Source: Dysidea avara (Eukaryota; Porifera; Demospongiae; Dictyoceratida; Dysideidae). From it: 64,000 bases of DNA. Both the position numbers and the translations under genes were made by a program. The notes beneath the pieces were generated by a model, which saw only the letters and a program-made list of their open reading frames with translations, was not told the origin of the DNA and did no database searches. Shown piece by piece: positions 37,190 through 49,849 of the stretch (within the stretch, counting starts at the first letter, position 1; each line of letters opens with the position of its first letter). The DNA lies in NCBI RefSeq assembly GCF_963678975.1, contig NC_089275.1, positions 1,569,001 through 1,633,000 on the forward strand. The letters run 5' to 3'.

Positions 37190-37435
37190 ATTGTGATCGG
37201 ATTTACAAAAAAGGGTCTTCCACACACATCCAATTCCATGAACTTGGAAGGCCATAACTTTGTGTTTAAGAGACGCACAAATCTGAAATTTTTCCTAGCC
37301 ATTACGCAATGTTGGCACTAACCACTGACCAAATTTCAGGTCAATAACTTGTTTTATTTCAATTTTATGGATCGTCAAAGTTGGTAAATTAGATGTGTGT
37401 TGAAGACCCCTTTTCGCAAATCCGGTCACATCTCC
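37190..37435. mobile_element. Palindromic miniature element, right-arm copy
   Basis: This is the inverted counterpart of the element at 31,650-31,893, with the same ends and length. Confidence 0.7.
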
Positions 37436-37949
37436 CCCAGGTCTAGAATCACCACTTAAGGTGGTAGGGTGCACCAGGGTAAAGTTCATGCACCGGTCAC
37501 TTTAATGTCAAGGTGGCATCTGCTTGGTAGAGTTTACTAGATGTGTTATAATATTATGGTAAGATTACCATGTACACTGTATCTCACTGCATACAAACAT
37601 AATTTGTATTTCTAAATTTATTCACTGATGTAGATAGATATATATGTTGTGCAGTTGAGGGAATATGACCCAGTGATGCTTATAAATTTTATAGGCATCA
37701 GTATGGAAAGTGATTGAGGATTCTTATTTTGTGTAAAATATGATTACAGGACATTATGTATCATAAATACACCCTGTCCATATTTTCAAAATCAAGCCAC
37801 TCTGCCCTTATTTAAAATCTAGTATGGATGGCAGCAGTATTCTACTCTGGTTTGATTGAGTAGTTGTGTGCACCTGTGAAGTCCTGTGAACTGAAAGTAG
37901 ACATTTTTTATACCTAGAAATTCAACTGCCTACCAGAGCAACAAAAGTC

Positions 37950-39240
37950 AAATATACCTAATAGAACAGTCAACATTACATTGACATGTTCACTACATTT
38001 CCTGTCGCACTGACACATGCAACTACACACCAACTACTTTGTTATGACACACCACTCCATTATAGCTATTTTCCTTGGCTTATTTCAAGTAAAAGCACTA
38101 ACCACCTTGGATGCTGATCTAAATGTATGCTACTACAACAAGGCAATGTATTAAATTTAAAAAAATATTACACTAGAATGGGTGAAGCAGTTATCTTGTT
38201 AGGGTGATAAAAACAGGCTGTAACAGAAGGTCATTCACTGGCATTGTTGATAACTCCAGTGTACAAACTTGTACTGGAGAATCAAGAGGATAAAATAAAC
38301 AAATAAAAGAAATTACCAAGTAAGCACATAATATTATAATTATTAAAGCATGTAGTCTGTGTGCACCACCAGTGGTTTAACCTTGGAACTAATACTACCC
38401 ACAATATGTCAGTTATATTTTCATACTGCTCAATTTAACTTAAATTAATTTTGTTTACACTTCCCAACTAAAATAATTATATACCTGTACGAGGGACCCA
38501 ATGCAAGAAATCATATTGAGGATAAAACAATCAAATAATTGATACCATACCAAAGAATGGACTAGAGTTTCAACACACAAACTCTTTCCTTACATAATTC
38601 ATTTAATAAAGTAAAATAAACCTGATAGAACAGTTACTATATTTACTACACACCCTATTACACTGATACATACCTCTACTCACCAAACACATCTTTATGA
38701 CATACCACTCCATCTTAACTGCTGCTGCTGACTTACCTGAAGCACAAGACACTGTCGGTCCTGGATGCAGATATAGATGTACATTACAGCAACAAGGCAG
38801 GTAAAATGAAACTACACAAGCATGGGTGAGTAACTGATCTTGTTGATAGGCTCCATGCAAGCTACAGTGACCAAAATTGCAAAAAAAAACAAAGTCACAT
38901 CATACTATTTTAACACATGTACAGGGTGATTCAGGGACCTAGTTAATACTCCAGTATACAAACTTGTACTTGGTCTGGAGAAGCAAGAGTAGAAAGTAAA
39001 CACATAGTATGCAGCTCATCACAGTGTGCACCACCAGTAAAACTGAAACTACCAATAATTGCTCAGTTACTTTATTTCTTTCATATAGGTAAAATTTAAA
39101 CTTAGATTTTTAACTATTCTGCCAAAAAAAACCTGCATGAGGAATCCAATGCAGAAATACTATGTAGGACAAAACGACATTGCAGAAAACGTACCATATG
39201 TTGACACCAAAGAACGGACTATAGTTTCCACTGCATTGAC
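37950..39240 (-). repeat. Diverged tandem duplication, right-arm copy
   Basis: This mirrors 29,880-31,140, unit by unit. The open frame at 38,603-38,860 is shorter than its left-arm partner, which argues against selection on it. Confidence 0.6.
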
Positions 39241-39399
39241 CTCTTAATTTCCTCACTTCTCAACCATGGTACATTCAAAATTTGCAGCAGAACACAATCA
39301 TCGGACTACTGACTTGATGTCTGCATGATTACTGTATATTCTGCATGTACAATACATACAGTATTCAGTGTTGGTGATTCAATCACTTGAAGTGGTATC

Positions 39400-40310
39400 T
39401 CACTATAGTCAATGATGTATCAAACATCAAGTAGCTAGACTAGTCAATAGTGTCATGTAAACAGTCAATGGTGATCCATCAAGCATCAGTAGCTACAACA
39501 GACCAAGCTAGGTGGTGTATCAAACATCAAGAAGCCTTACTAGTCAATGGTGATGTGTAAATTAAACCATCTCACAATAGTCAATGATGTGTCAAATATC
39601 AAGTAGATGTAATTAATAGTCAATGGTGGTGTGTAACCCTTCTCAGAACAGTCTATATTGATGTTTGAATAGCTAGAATAGTCAATGTAGGTGTGTTAAC
39701 TATTTCACAATAGTCAATGATGTGTCAAACATCAAGTAACTAGAACAGTCAATGGTCCGGTGGTGTGTAAACCATCTCACAACAGTTGATCGCCATGTGA
39801 CGTGTCATACATCAAGTATCTAGAATGGTCAATGGTGGGGTGTTACACACCAACATTGGCTATTAAAGCTACTTGAAGTTTTATTGACTGTTGTGAGATG
39901 GTTTACATACAACCATTTACTATTCTAGCTACTGGATGTTGACACATCACATTGACTGTTGTGAGATGGTTTACACACAGTGTGTAAACCATCTCACTTA
40001 CAGCAGTCCATGGTTATCTTTCAAGGATCAAGCAGCTAGAATAGTCAATAGTGTTGTGTAAACCACCTCATAATAGTCAGTGAAGTGTCAGAGATCAAGT
40101 AGCTAGAATGGTCAATTGCCCACTGATGTTAAACCATCTCACAACAGTCTATGGTGATGCATCAAGCATCACATAGTTGGAATAGCAAAGGTTTACATGC
40201 CACCTGGTTACTTGATGTTTGATACATTACCATGCACGGACTGTTGTGAGATGGTTTACACACCACCATTTACTACTCTAGCTACTTTACGTCTGATACT
40301 TGACATGGAT
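39400..40310. repeat. Mixed-orientation minisatellite, right arm
   Basis: This is the inverted counterpart of 28,800-29,700. It is nearly the same length, so unlike the 76-bp array it has not expanded in one arm. Confidence 0.85.
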
Positions 40311-41218
40311 TGAATCTACAGTGACACCTGTCTTAGTGGCCACTTGCTAAAAAGACCACCTCTAAAAAAGTTTCTCTAGTTAGATATTTTTATGTTAACC
40401 CACCACAACCTTGGGCCTATGAAGGCCAAAAAGTGTTGGCCTGAAAACCATTTTAGACAAACAGATGGACTCTGATATTATAAAGATTCTAGCTTATCAC
40501 TGACTGTTACATTGAGATGATGATAATGGACACCTTCCAGCATAGAATTACTATGATAGATACAGGTAGCTCTGTCTTCTGCTTTCGAAAATGAAGTGCA
40601 TGTCTCTATAGGAAAAGTTTATTCCCTACTATAAGTGTTGTATTGATATAATACTAAAATGCACGCTACTAAAGTCAGTTCAGTTGTTTACCAAAAGCTC
40701 AGTGTAACTCATAAATATGTATGGTGTACGGTGTAGCTACACTACGTCACAACAATAGTCAACCACAACTTCTCAAATCAATAATATCCTGCTGGGATGT
40801 TATATATACAAGAGTAATGTATGATAATAATGAGGTGATATTATTAATGAGGTCATAAAATGTACCTTAGCTGTGTTCCAGACCTACTTGACTTGGCCAC
40901 TAAAAAAAACAGTTTAAAACTGTCAAAAGTCATTAGCTAGACATTGCATTGCAGTTTTTTTACCCTGCTATTATCAGAATTCTTTTAAGACACACAAGAT
41001 TACTGTAGTTGTACATTTATAATAGATCACCATATCATAATTTTTTGTTGTGCCATCATCGATCATTGAATTTGAGGTAGTCTACACACATAACCATTGA
41101 CTATTCTAGATACTTGGTGGTTGACTCTTAATCATCAACCATTGCATTGTGAGAATGACTTTTAGACATATGACCATTGACTATTCTAGCTACTTGATGG
41201 TTGACACATCACCATCAA

Positions 41219-41440
41219 AGAAGCTTATATTACAGAGGTACTATATTGTGGAACGCTCTGCCAGCTGCTTTGTATCACGCATCAACTTTATTTCAATTCA
41301 GGAGTAGCTATTTAGAACAATATAATTGTAGTTAATATTAATTTGTAAATGTATGTAGTTTTATACAAGTATGCTGTATACAGGGCGTAGCTGAAAAACA
41401 GCTTTGCTGATGCTACCTTCCCTGTTTAAATAAATTGAAA
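41219..41440 (+). mobile_element. 5'-truncated LINE with 5-bp target duplication
   Basis: A frame ending at TAA 41,333-41,335 reads YRGTILWNALPAALYHASTL and continues FQFRSSYLEQ. This matches the extreme C-terminus of many non-LTR retrotransposon reverse transcriptases (a WN.LP motif followed by a leucine/phenylalanine-rich tail). About 105 bases of 3' untranslated sequence follow, ending TTAAATAAATTGAAA. ATCAA flanks it on both sides (41,214-41,218 and 41,441-41,445). It interrupts a 76-bp unit and is absent from the left arm, so it was inserted after the palindrome formed. Confidence 0.7.
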
Positions 41441-41722
41441 ATCAATCATTGCATGTGAGGTGGTCTACACAGACAACTACTGACTATTCTAGCTACTTGA
41501 TAGTTGACACATCACCATTGATCATTGCCTGTGAGGTGGTCTACACACACAACCACTGACTATTCTAGCAACTTGATGGTTGACACATCACCATCGATCA
41601 TTGCCTGTGAGGTGGTCTACACACACAACCACTGACTATTCTAGCCACTTGATGGTTGACTCTTCATCATCAAACATTGCATTGTGAGATGATTTTTACA
41701 CAGACAACAATTGACTATTTTA

Positions 41723-42158
41723 TAAGCACCGGCCGATTATGCCAGCATAATTTAAAGCTTAATAGGTGATCAAAAGCATCAAGCATAATGCCAGCATAAT
41801 AGGGACGATGTTTGAAAAATTAATTAAATGCGCAATACGCTCGCCTGAAAGAAAGCAAATATTCACTGCCAATAGTATTATTAGTGCATTTTATAATTAA
41901 AAACACGTAATATAACCTATTAAACCGTTTCTTTGTTGGTTATTCACTCTTTGCAGAAATAAGATCGAGATACTCTAATAGAGCAGTCACTTACTCTAAT
42001 AGAGCAGTCAGGAAAAGCTGATATACTCTAATAAAACAGTCAGTTCTAGAGCATAATCTTGATTTTAAAAGCATAATTTTGAGCATAATAGGCTTAATTT
42101 TTGAGCAATGCTCAAAAGCATAATCGGTAAAATTTTGGGCATAATAGGCCGGTGCCTA
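41723..42158. mobile_element. hAT-like miniature element with perfect 8-bp target duplication
   Basis: The ends TAAGCACCGGCCGATTATGC and the complement of TAGGCACCGGCCTATTATGC are inverted repeats of the same family as 3,303-3,747. The direct flanks CTATTTTA (41,715-41,722 and 42,159-42,166) are identical. The host sequence is a 76-bp minisatellite unit. The interior is non-coding and includes three tandem copies of the dispersed motif (41,963-42,043). Confidence 0.9.
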
Positions 42159-42714
42159 CTATTTTAGCCACTTGATGCTTGACACATCATCATCGATCAT
42201 TGCCTGTGAGGGGTCTACACACACAACCACTGTATATTCTAGCTACTTGGTGGTTGACACATCACCATTGATCATTGCCTGTGAGGTGGTCTACATACAC
42301 AACCACCGACTATTCTAGCTACTTGATGGTTGACACATCACTATCGATCATTGCCTGTTAGGTGGTCTACACACACAACCACTGACTATTCTAGCTACTT
42401 GATGGTTGACACATCACCGTCAATCATTGCATGTGAGGTGGTCTGCACAGATAACTACTGACTATTCTTGATGGTTGACACATCACCATCAATCATTGCA
42501 TGTGAGGTGGTCTACACAGACAACCATTGACCATTCTAGCTACTTGATGGTTGACACATCACCATCGATCATTGCATGTGAGGTGGTCTACACAGATAAC
42601 TACTGACTATTCTAGCTACTTGATGGTTGACACATCACCGTCGATCATTGCATGTGAGGTGGTCTACACACACAACCATTGACCATTCTAGCTACTTGAT
42701 AGTTTACACATCTT

Positions 42715-44830
42715 TAGTATACATACATCCATATAAAAATAACATCAAAATGGATATCTCGACCCCTGATTAGAGTAAAAACTAAAGGTCCCCCTGATTA
42801 CAGTAAAGGTGGCAGTGCTATCCTTTAATAGTTTGATAGATGTATCATGCTTAGTATTTAAATGACCTAAAGTACACTGTCATCCTCTGCATTTATGTTG
42901 ACACCTCTCTTATTCTAGCTCGTGCTACCAGGTGTAAAAGACAAAGGAAGAAAACTTTGACCCATTAGCCTTTTTCCTTTTGATGCTATCATATCATTAT
43001 CAAGCATAATATCTTACGTGCCATCTTTATGGTCTGCATGCACTGACATTCTGATTTAAGGAGATGCCCATCTCATACGGTCTACACATACGGTCTCAGG
43101 TGGTATACACACACAACCACTGACTATTCTAGCTACTTGATAGTTGACACATCACCATCGATCATTGCATGTGAGGTGGTCTACACACACAACTACTGAC
43201 TGTTCTAGCTACTTGATGGCTGACTCTTCATCATCAAACATTGCATTGTGAGATGATGTTTAAACATACGATCATTGACTATTCTAGCTACTTGATGGTT
43301 GACATATCACCATTGATCATTGCATGTGAGGTGGTCTACACAGAAAACCATTGACTATTCTAGCTACTAGATGGTTGACACATCACCATTGATCATTGCA
43401 TGTGAGGTGGTATACACAGACAACCACTGACTATTCTAGCTACTTGATGGTTGACTCTTCATCAAACATTGCATTGTGAGATGATTTTTAAACATACGAC
43501 CATTGGCTATTCTAGCTACTTTGATGGTTGGCACATCACCATCGATCATTGCATGTGAGTTGGTCTACACAGACAACTACTAACTATTCTAGCTACTTGA
43601 TGGTTGACACATCACCATCGATCATTGCATGTGAGTTGGTCTACATAATCAACTACTGACTATTCTAGCTACTTGATGGTTGACACATCACCATCGATCA
43701 TTTCATGTGAGTTGGTCTACATAATCAACTACTGACTATTCTAGCTACTTGATGGTTGACACATCACCATTGATCATTGCATGTGAGGTAGTCTACACAT
43801 ACGACCATTGACTATTCTAGCTACTTGATGGTTGACACATCACCATTGATCATTGCATGTGAGGTGGTCTACACAGACAACTACTGACTATTCTAGCTAC
43901 TTGATGGTTGACTCTTCATCATCAAACATTGCATTGTGAGATGATTTTTAAACGTACGACCATTGACTATTCTAGCTACTAGATGGTTGACACATCACCA
44001 TTGATCATTGCATGTGAGGTGGTCTACACAGAAAATCATTGACTATTCTAGCTACTTGATGGTTGACACATCACCATTGATCATTGCATGTGAGGTGGTC
44101 TACACAGACAACCACTTACTATTCTAGCTACTTGATGGTTGACTCTTCATCATCAAACATTGCATTGTGAGATGATTTTTAAACATACGACTATTGGCTA
44201 TTCTAGCTACTTTGATGGTTGACACATCACCATTGATCATTGCCTGTGTGGTGGTCTACTCAGACAACTACTGAATATTCTAGCTACTTGATGGTTGACA
44301 CATCACTATCGATCATTGCATGTGAGTTGGTCTACACAGACAGCTACTGACTATTCTAGCTACTTGATGGTTAACACATCACCATCGATCATTGCATGTG
44401 AGGTGGTCTACACAGACAACCATTGACCATTCTAGCTACTTGATGGTTAACACATCTTTAGTATACATACGTCCATATAAAAATAACATCAAAATGGATA
44501 TCTCGGCCCCTGATTACAGTAAAAACTAAAGGTCCCCCTGATTACAGTAAAGGTGGCAGTGCTATCCTTTAATAGTTTGATAGATATATCATACTTATCA
44601 TTTAAATGACCTTAAGTACACTGTCATCCTCTGCATTTATGCTCCCAAAAAAAAATCCTCTCTTATTCTAGCTCGTGCTACCAGGTGTAAAAGACAAAAG
44701 AAGAAAACTTTGACCCATTAGCCTTTTTCCTTTTGATGCTATCATATCATTATCAAGCATAATATCTTACGTGCCAACTTTATGGTCTACATTCTGATTT
44801 AAAGAGATGTCCATCTCATACGAGTCAGAC
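42715..44830. repeat. Tandem ~1.74-kb duplication within right arm
   Basis: Bases 42,715-43,085 and 44,455-44,830 are near-identical direct copies. They contain TTTAGTATACATACATCCAT and GGTCCCCCTGATTACAGTAA, the DNA that borders the minisatellite. The left arm has this border once (27,300-27,416). Unequal exchange between minisatellite units would produce this. Confidence 0.8.
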
Positions 44831-45372
44831 ACCAGTGAGCCACACAAAATGTGCCTTCTCAAATTTGCTTCCAGTCTTGCCAATCCAACAGGGTTACTTT
44901 CACTATGACTATTAGACCAGTACAGAGTTCGAGTCTAAAAATCTGAAGCTGCATCTGAATCAATTTTGATGTTGACATTGAATCTGGATCATCAAATGAG
45001 TCAGATTGATGGACCAACATTGAATTAGACCATTATATTATGTATCATATTACATCACTTATTTAACAAAGTATCATAATGTCACATTTGAGAATCACAA
45101 TATTTAAAACCAAAATGTAGAAATTTTATGTTCAATCAACTTTGTTCAAACATTGGTCACAATACCACTGCTGGATGACTCCACTATTGTTGGAAATTTT
45201 AAAAGGTATACAAGATTACACCAATTACGCATGTATAATACTGCAGATAAAACTAGATTCAGTGAAAAAAGTAACATACATGTACAAGATTCTTACAGTT
45301 GTGCTTTAAGCTGCATGGTTATAGCAATAAAACATAAAAGTCCATCACGAAACATTGTTTTGTTATTGTTCA

Positions 45373-48300
45373 CTAAGCCGTGAAAAATATCTTCAAAGTT
45401 TGGCGATTGTTCAGTAAATGTCTCCATCCTATAGCAGTCACCAAATCCTCCTGTTCTGCTAATGGATCTTGTCCGAACTCGCTGAACAGAGTCAATCTAC
45501 CTCCATTCTCTTCATATTGTCTGCCAGCTTCGTTGGCTGCTGGGGCCATGCAGTTGTCAATAGATTTTGTTTGATTGTTTTGAGCCATCAGCACGTTTGG
45601 AATACCCCTTCCTGTACTAAAAGAAATGATGATATAACTTATAAGATTTAGTGGCAGTTATGCATAAATACCGTGCATTAATTTTTGTTGATATACCTTG
45701 GATCTGATGCTCATTCCAGGCAGCCACAAACTTTTTCGTCCCTACTTGGCTAACTTGGATGCTATACCAGGAGAAACAAAATTTGACATCGTCATGTTCC
45801 AAGTTGAAATCGTCGTTTTCTTGCATTTCAATTAGGATGGCCTTAATCGGATAGTTTATCCTTCCACTGACTTCAACCCAGATCCTTTCAACCACATGAT
45901 TCTATTATACAAAAGTCAACACATTATCCAATGCTAACAAGCAGCATAATAGTGTGTATGTACTGCTTGTTAATTAAAATTTAATTTTGCATCAATGCTA
46001 ATATTTTATCCAATTTTAAAATGTATCAAAGTTATTTAATATCCTGTATGTGTATCCAATTGAAATATCTACTTTAGCTAGTTGCTGACATTGTTAATTC
46101 TACTATCAGAAGGTTAAGGTTATTTCATCACGTCATAAAATCTCACCTGGGTTGAGGATGTTTGCAAATGAGGTGGTGCAGAAGGGTTTCTTCTATATTC
46201 TGCCAGCCATTCCTGCATGTACAGCATTAGATACCACTCCTTCCCCTGATCAACCCTGAGTTGATCCCACATTCCATAGTGGCAGATGATCTGTCTAAAC
46301 AATAATAAACAGACACTTGTACATACACATGAGATGGTAGTATGTACAGTACATATAGTATGTATTATACTTGTAGTGCGTAATGTAATACCAGTACACT
46401 GTCTCGCAAATAATGTAGTTGTTTTTGATTGGCATAGTAGTAAACACCGCAATTTTACGGCTAAATTCATCAACTGCACACATGTGCATTACTCCAAACA
46501 TCACGTTCTCATTTTGGTCGATTTGCAGTTTCTGACCAAAATTATCTTCCTGGTAGGTTCCAGGGTTTGTCATTCGAGCAACAGAGTGTCTGCGGGCTTG
46601 AGAGTACAGAGGTGAAACAAGCCTCAGAGACTCCCCCACTCTCTTCTCTCCAGCTTTGAGTCCTTTGGATGCTAATACCCCAGTCAATGTTCGACGTTCA
46701 TACACCGGACCCACCTGGTTTTCAAATGTTAGACAAATCTGATAATAATATATTATAAGCTAACAATGAAATAAACTAAACAATGTAATATTATTTGTTG
46801 TATTTTTTTCATGTTAAGATTGATAATATCACTTTATCACTTATCCAATCCAATTGTATATTACTGTACATACTAGCTAACTACCTGTTGAGCAACCTTG
46901 CCATGTGTAAAGGCTCATGATATTTTAAAAATTAAATTCAACTAATTCCAGTACTACATATTGCTGGGTTTGCACACTATGATATATTTAAATGTATAAC
47001 ACATTTATATGTATTAATGTCAAAAGATAAATTGACACAATAGAAAGAACTAACTCATCTTACTGACAGCAGCGGTTACAATCCCATCTAATTCAGCTTT
47101 TGTGAGCCTGCTTGTCTTTTGTATGTCTCTTTCATGGCAAAATCTACAGAATGAAATAACTAGCTGACTGTATACGTATATATAAACTAATGCATTTCAT
47201 CATCTTATGATCTATACATTAACCCAATCATTAAGTGAAGTGACAATGAGATTCATGGGCAGAAGATTTAAAGCTGTTTGTCTGTCCCAATATGGCTACC
47301 TACATTTTTCAATCTGACTCTTTTTTAGTCTTATAATAGATTGTCTTTATAGAGTCTACATTACTCTAGCCATCATGTACTCACTTGCAAACCTTGCCAT
47401 ATGCATCCTAATTTGGTTTACAAGGAATGTAGCACACATATCAATGATAGCTATACGTGCAACCACATTTAACAAGTATATTTGTATACATAGCTAGATG
47501 TTCTTCATGGTCATAATGTTTGGTGAGCCTTAGCTAACAGAGATAGAAATGTGATCATTCCGTGTGATCAGCAAAAATCATACCTGTCTAGTCACTATTG
47601 AACAGCACTCACCACCAGGATCAACAAGTTTGAGTGTGTAATTTCACTTTGACTGTTATATTTAATTCAAACTAAAGTATGTAAAAATAATGCCTGACTC
47701 ATTGTTAATATATTATTTCATCTGAAAGCTTTGTAACTCCAGGATTTTTGTCACTTGGGAAGGAAGGGTGGGGTTCCAACTACAAAAAAAAAAGAAAGCT
47801 GGCTGCTGATAAACCTTGTTGTACAAAACTCAACTTAGTTTGAGTTCTTACTTCAATTGATCGAGTATGTATCAGACGTATGCACCCAAGTATTTGCATG
47901 ATCATGGTAGCTGTAAGTTTATTTATATTCCATGCTCAATGTACTGCAGACTAGCATGCATAAGTTCGCACTTAGCTAGTTTTGTACCACCTACGGTATC
48001 TGGTCTAGAAGTTCATCCTGAGTTACATATTCTGTATTAATTATTTCAATAGCTAATATCCATTTTACATGTGTTGATAATGATAATGTGATGCACGTGA
48101 CTGTTCTGTTATATGCGGTATAATCTTTGTAACTATGTAAATGTTTGTAGCTAACCAGCACTGGGTGCTTCCATGTACATTAATAATAAATAAATATCAG
48201 GGGCGGATATAGGATTTTTCCAGATGGGGTGTGGGGGGGACGGAACTGGTTACAGACATAACAACACATGTACAGGTGACCGAGAAATGATTTTTGTGAT

Positions 48301-49214
48301 GCTGAATGGTTATTATGCAGATATTAAGAGATCACGCTCAACAATGCATAGTCACATTATGGTCATGACAATTTTGGAAATCAGACTCTCTAAAGTGAAT
48401 TTGAGAGTGGTTTCAGCATGATTTTTTAAAATAGAGCAATATCATAACTATGTGCTATAACTTAAGACCTCTACTGAATATTAAAAGCATCACATGCTTT
48501 GTGTCAAAAACGATGTATATACAAAATCTAGGGCTATAAGCGGCAACTACAAGTTGATAAAGCAAAGGTGGGGGCATAACTCCTTAGCCTCCCCCTCCCC
48601 TTGGATCCGCCGCCCCTGAATAGAGTATACCTGACTGCTCAATTAGAGTATCTCGATCTTCAAAGAAAATGGAGTGAAGGGGGCTCGTTTTCACTCTGTA
48701 GATCCCTCTCTTAGAGATAAACACTGGTTTTATGGTGTCATTATCACTTTGCACTGCTGGAAGCTTCCCGACTCGAATACTGACTTTAGCTAAGGGCCTA
48801 AGGCAGCCTACTTTGTGGTCGCATGCAGTCCGAGGTAACACATGCTTTTTTTTCTCATGTAATGATGGTTTTCTCTCAAATTGACTGTGATTGTAACTAT
48901 AAGCTTTATTAGCCGATCAGAACACCAGCACTAGTTGCTGCATGGCATGCAATATACAGTGGCGTCATATATAGCTAGTATGTTTAGCTAGCTACTGATT
49001 TAGTCATGCCATACCATATATTGACTAGCTAATGCAGCCATAAATAAAAAAAGAACATTGCTGCAAACCTGTCCAATGAGGAAACGCTCAGTTCTCTCTT
49101 GCCAGGAAACCTGTGCTGTAAGCGAAGACTAAGTCTTTTGTGGGTCCATCTCTCCTTTTCTATTTTCTCCCTTATACATGCTTCCATTTCATCTAGCAAG
49201 CATTTCCCAGACAT
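45373..49214 (-). pseudogene. Integrase-core (DDE) family gene, copy B, probably inactive
   Basis: Six minus-strand exons: 49,069-49,214; 47,059-47,143; 46,392-46,714; 46,147-46,290; 45,697-45,901; 45,373-45,611 (stop TAG 45,373-45,375). The product would be about 380 residues. After an N-terminal helical part it carries the three acidic blocks of a retroviral-type integrase core: QKLQIDQNEN (first Asp), WDQLRVDQGKEW (second Asp) and VVERIWVEVSGRINYP (Glu). It ends GGRLTLFSEFGQDPLAE. No zinc-binding or chromodomain region is visible, and no reverse transcriptase lies nearby.

Two defects remain. The exon 2 donor is AT where copy A has GT, and at the exon 3 donor a 4-base loss (TATA) shifts the frame. 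The exons themselves have no internal stops, so this copy died more recently than copy A. The best reading is a domesticated or transposon-derived integrase-type family, duplicated with the palindrome. Confidence 0.75.
48198..48618. mobile_element. hAT-like element, intron 1 of copy B
   Basis: This copy has ends CAGGGGCGG at the left and its complement CCGCCCCTG at the right. It is the inverted counterpart of 23,332-23,739. The left flank reads AAATAAATAT and the right flank AATAGAGTATA; no exact 8-bp duplication is left. The single dispersed motif beside it is at 48,622-48,655. Confidence 0.7.
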
Positions 49215-49489
49215 TATTGCAAGCTTATTACTATTATGAACTGTAGATCTTGCATGGTGTAGATAACTTATATATACTAGATAAGTGGTTAGATACTAGT
49301 GGTGACAACTGAATTCATACAAGTAACTAATGTGTCAATTTCTTGCCTACCTTTATATGTGCTAGCTAAACGTTATTGGTAGCAATATAAGATAGCACAT
49401 AGTGCTGTACAGCCTTAATAAATAAATGAAATACTGTATAAATAAATGCGACCTTCCCTTCAGTGCTATTCATAAATGATTTTAACATT

Positions 49490-49849
49490 AGGCCAATGAA
49501 ACTTGATTACCAGTTTCTCGCTCAGATTTTTAAAAATTTGATGCGGGCGAGCGGTTATTATTCATTATTCATTATTTTTCCAAAAGCACAACACACATCC
49601 AAACATGAAGATTTCTGCCAAAAAACAGTGAGATCTACACTGATTATTCTTGCATTAAATAGCTAAAGTACGTTACTAATCTATAACAAGTGATTTTTCC
49701 ATTAGAGTATAGCTGATTGCTCTATTAGAGTAAAAGTGACTGTTCTATTAGAGTATTTCGATCTGAAATACCAATAATGAAATTCCATGCGGGTGTATCA
49801 AAAGCATGCGGGCGATGACGCGAAACTGCTAATCAAGTTTCATTGGCCT
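49490..49849. mobile_element. Miniature element with AGGCCAATGAAACTTGATTA ends
   Basis: Both ends carry AGGCCAATGAAACTTGATTA, in inverted orientation, followed by CAGTTTC. The interior has GCGGGCGA/TCGCCCGC subterminal matches and a three-copy cluster of the dispersed motif at 49,697-49,764. A TA may be duplicated at the ends. Non-coding. Confidence 0.75.
49697..49764 (-). repeat. Three-copy cluster of dispersed motif
   Basis: Inverted copies of ATACTCTAATAGAACAGTCA occur at about 30-base spacing, and the last is followed by TCGATC. Two single variants follow at 49,957-49,995. Confidence 0.75.

Larger units (their letters stand above)
41045..44465 (-). repeat. Expanded 76-bp minisatellite, right arm
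   Basis: This holds about 35 units of the repeat seen at 27,417-28,030, here as TTGACTATTCTAGCTACTTG, ATGGTTGACACATCACCATC and CATTGCATGTGAGGTGGTCT. A variant unit (GACTCTTCATCATCAAACAT) recurs every few units, showing higher-order amplification. The array is interrupted by a LINE fragment, a hAT-like element and a 370-bp copy of its own flanking DNA (42,715-43,085). Confidence 0.9.
35890..49302 (-). repeat. Right arm of 26.6-kb imperfect palindrome
   Basis: This is the inverted counterpart of 22,641-33,540. It is about 2.5 kb longer. The extra sequence is a hairpin element (36,175-36,655), a LINE fragment (41,219-41,440), a hAT-like element (41,723-42,158), expansion of the 76-bp minisatellite and a tandem duplication of about 1.74 kb containing its border. 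The left-arm 685-bp element is absent. Confidence 0.85.
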
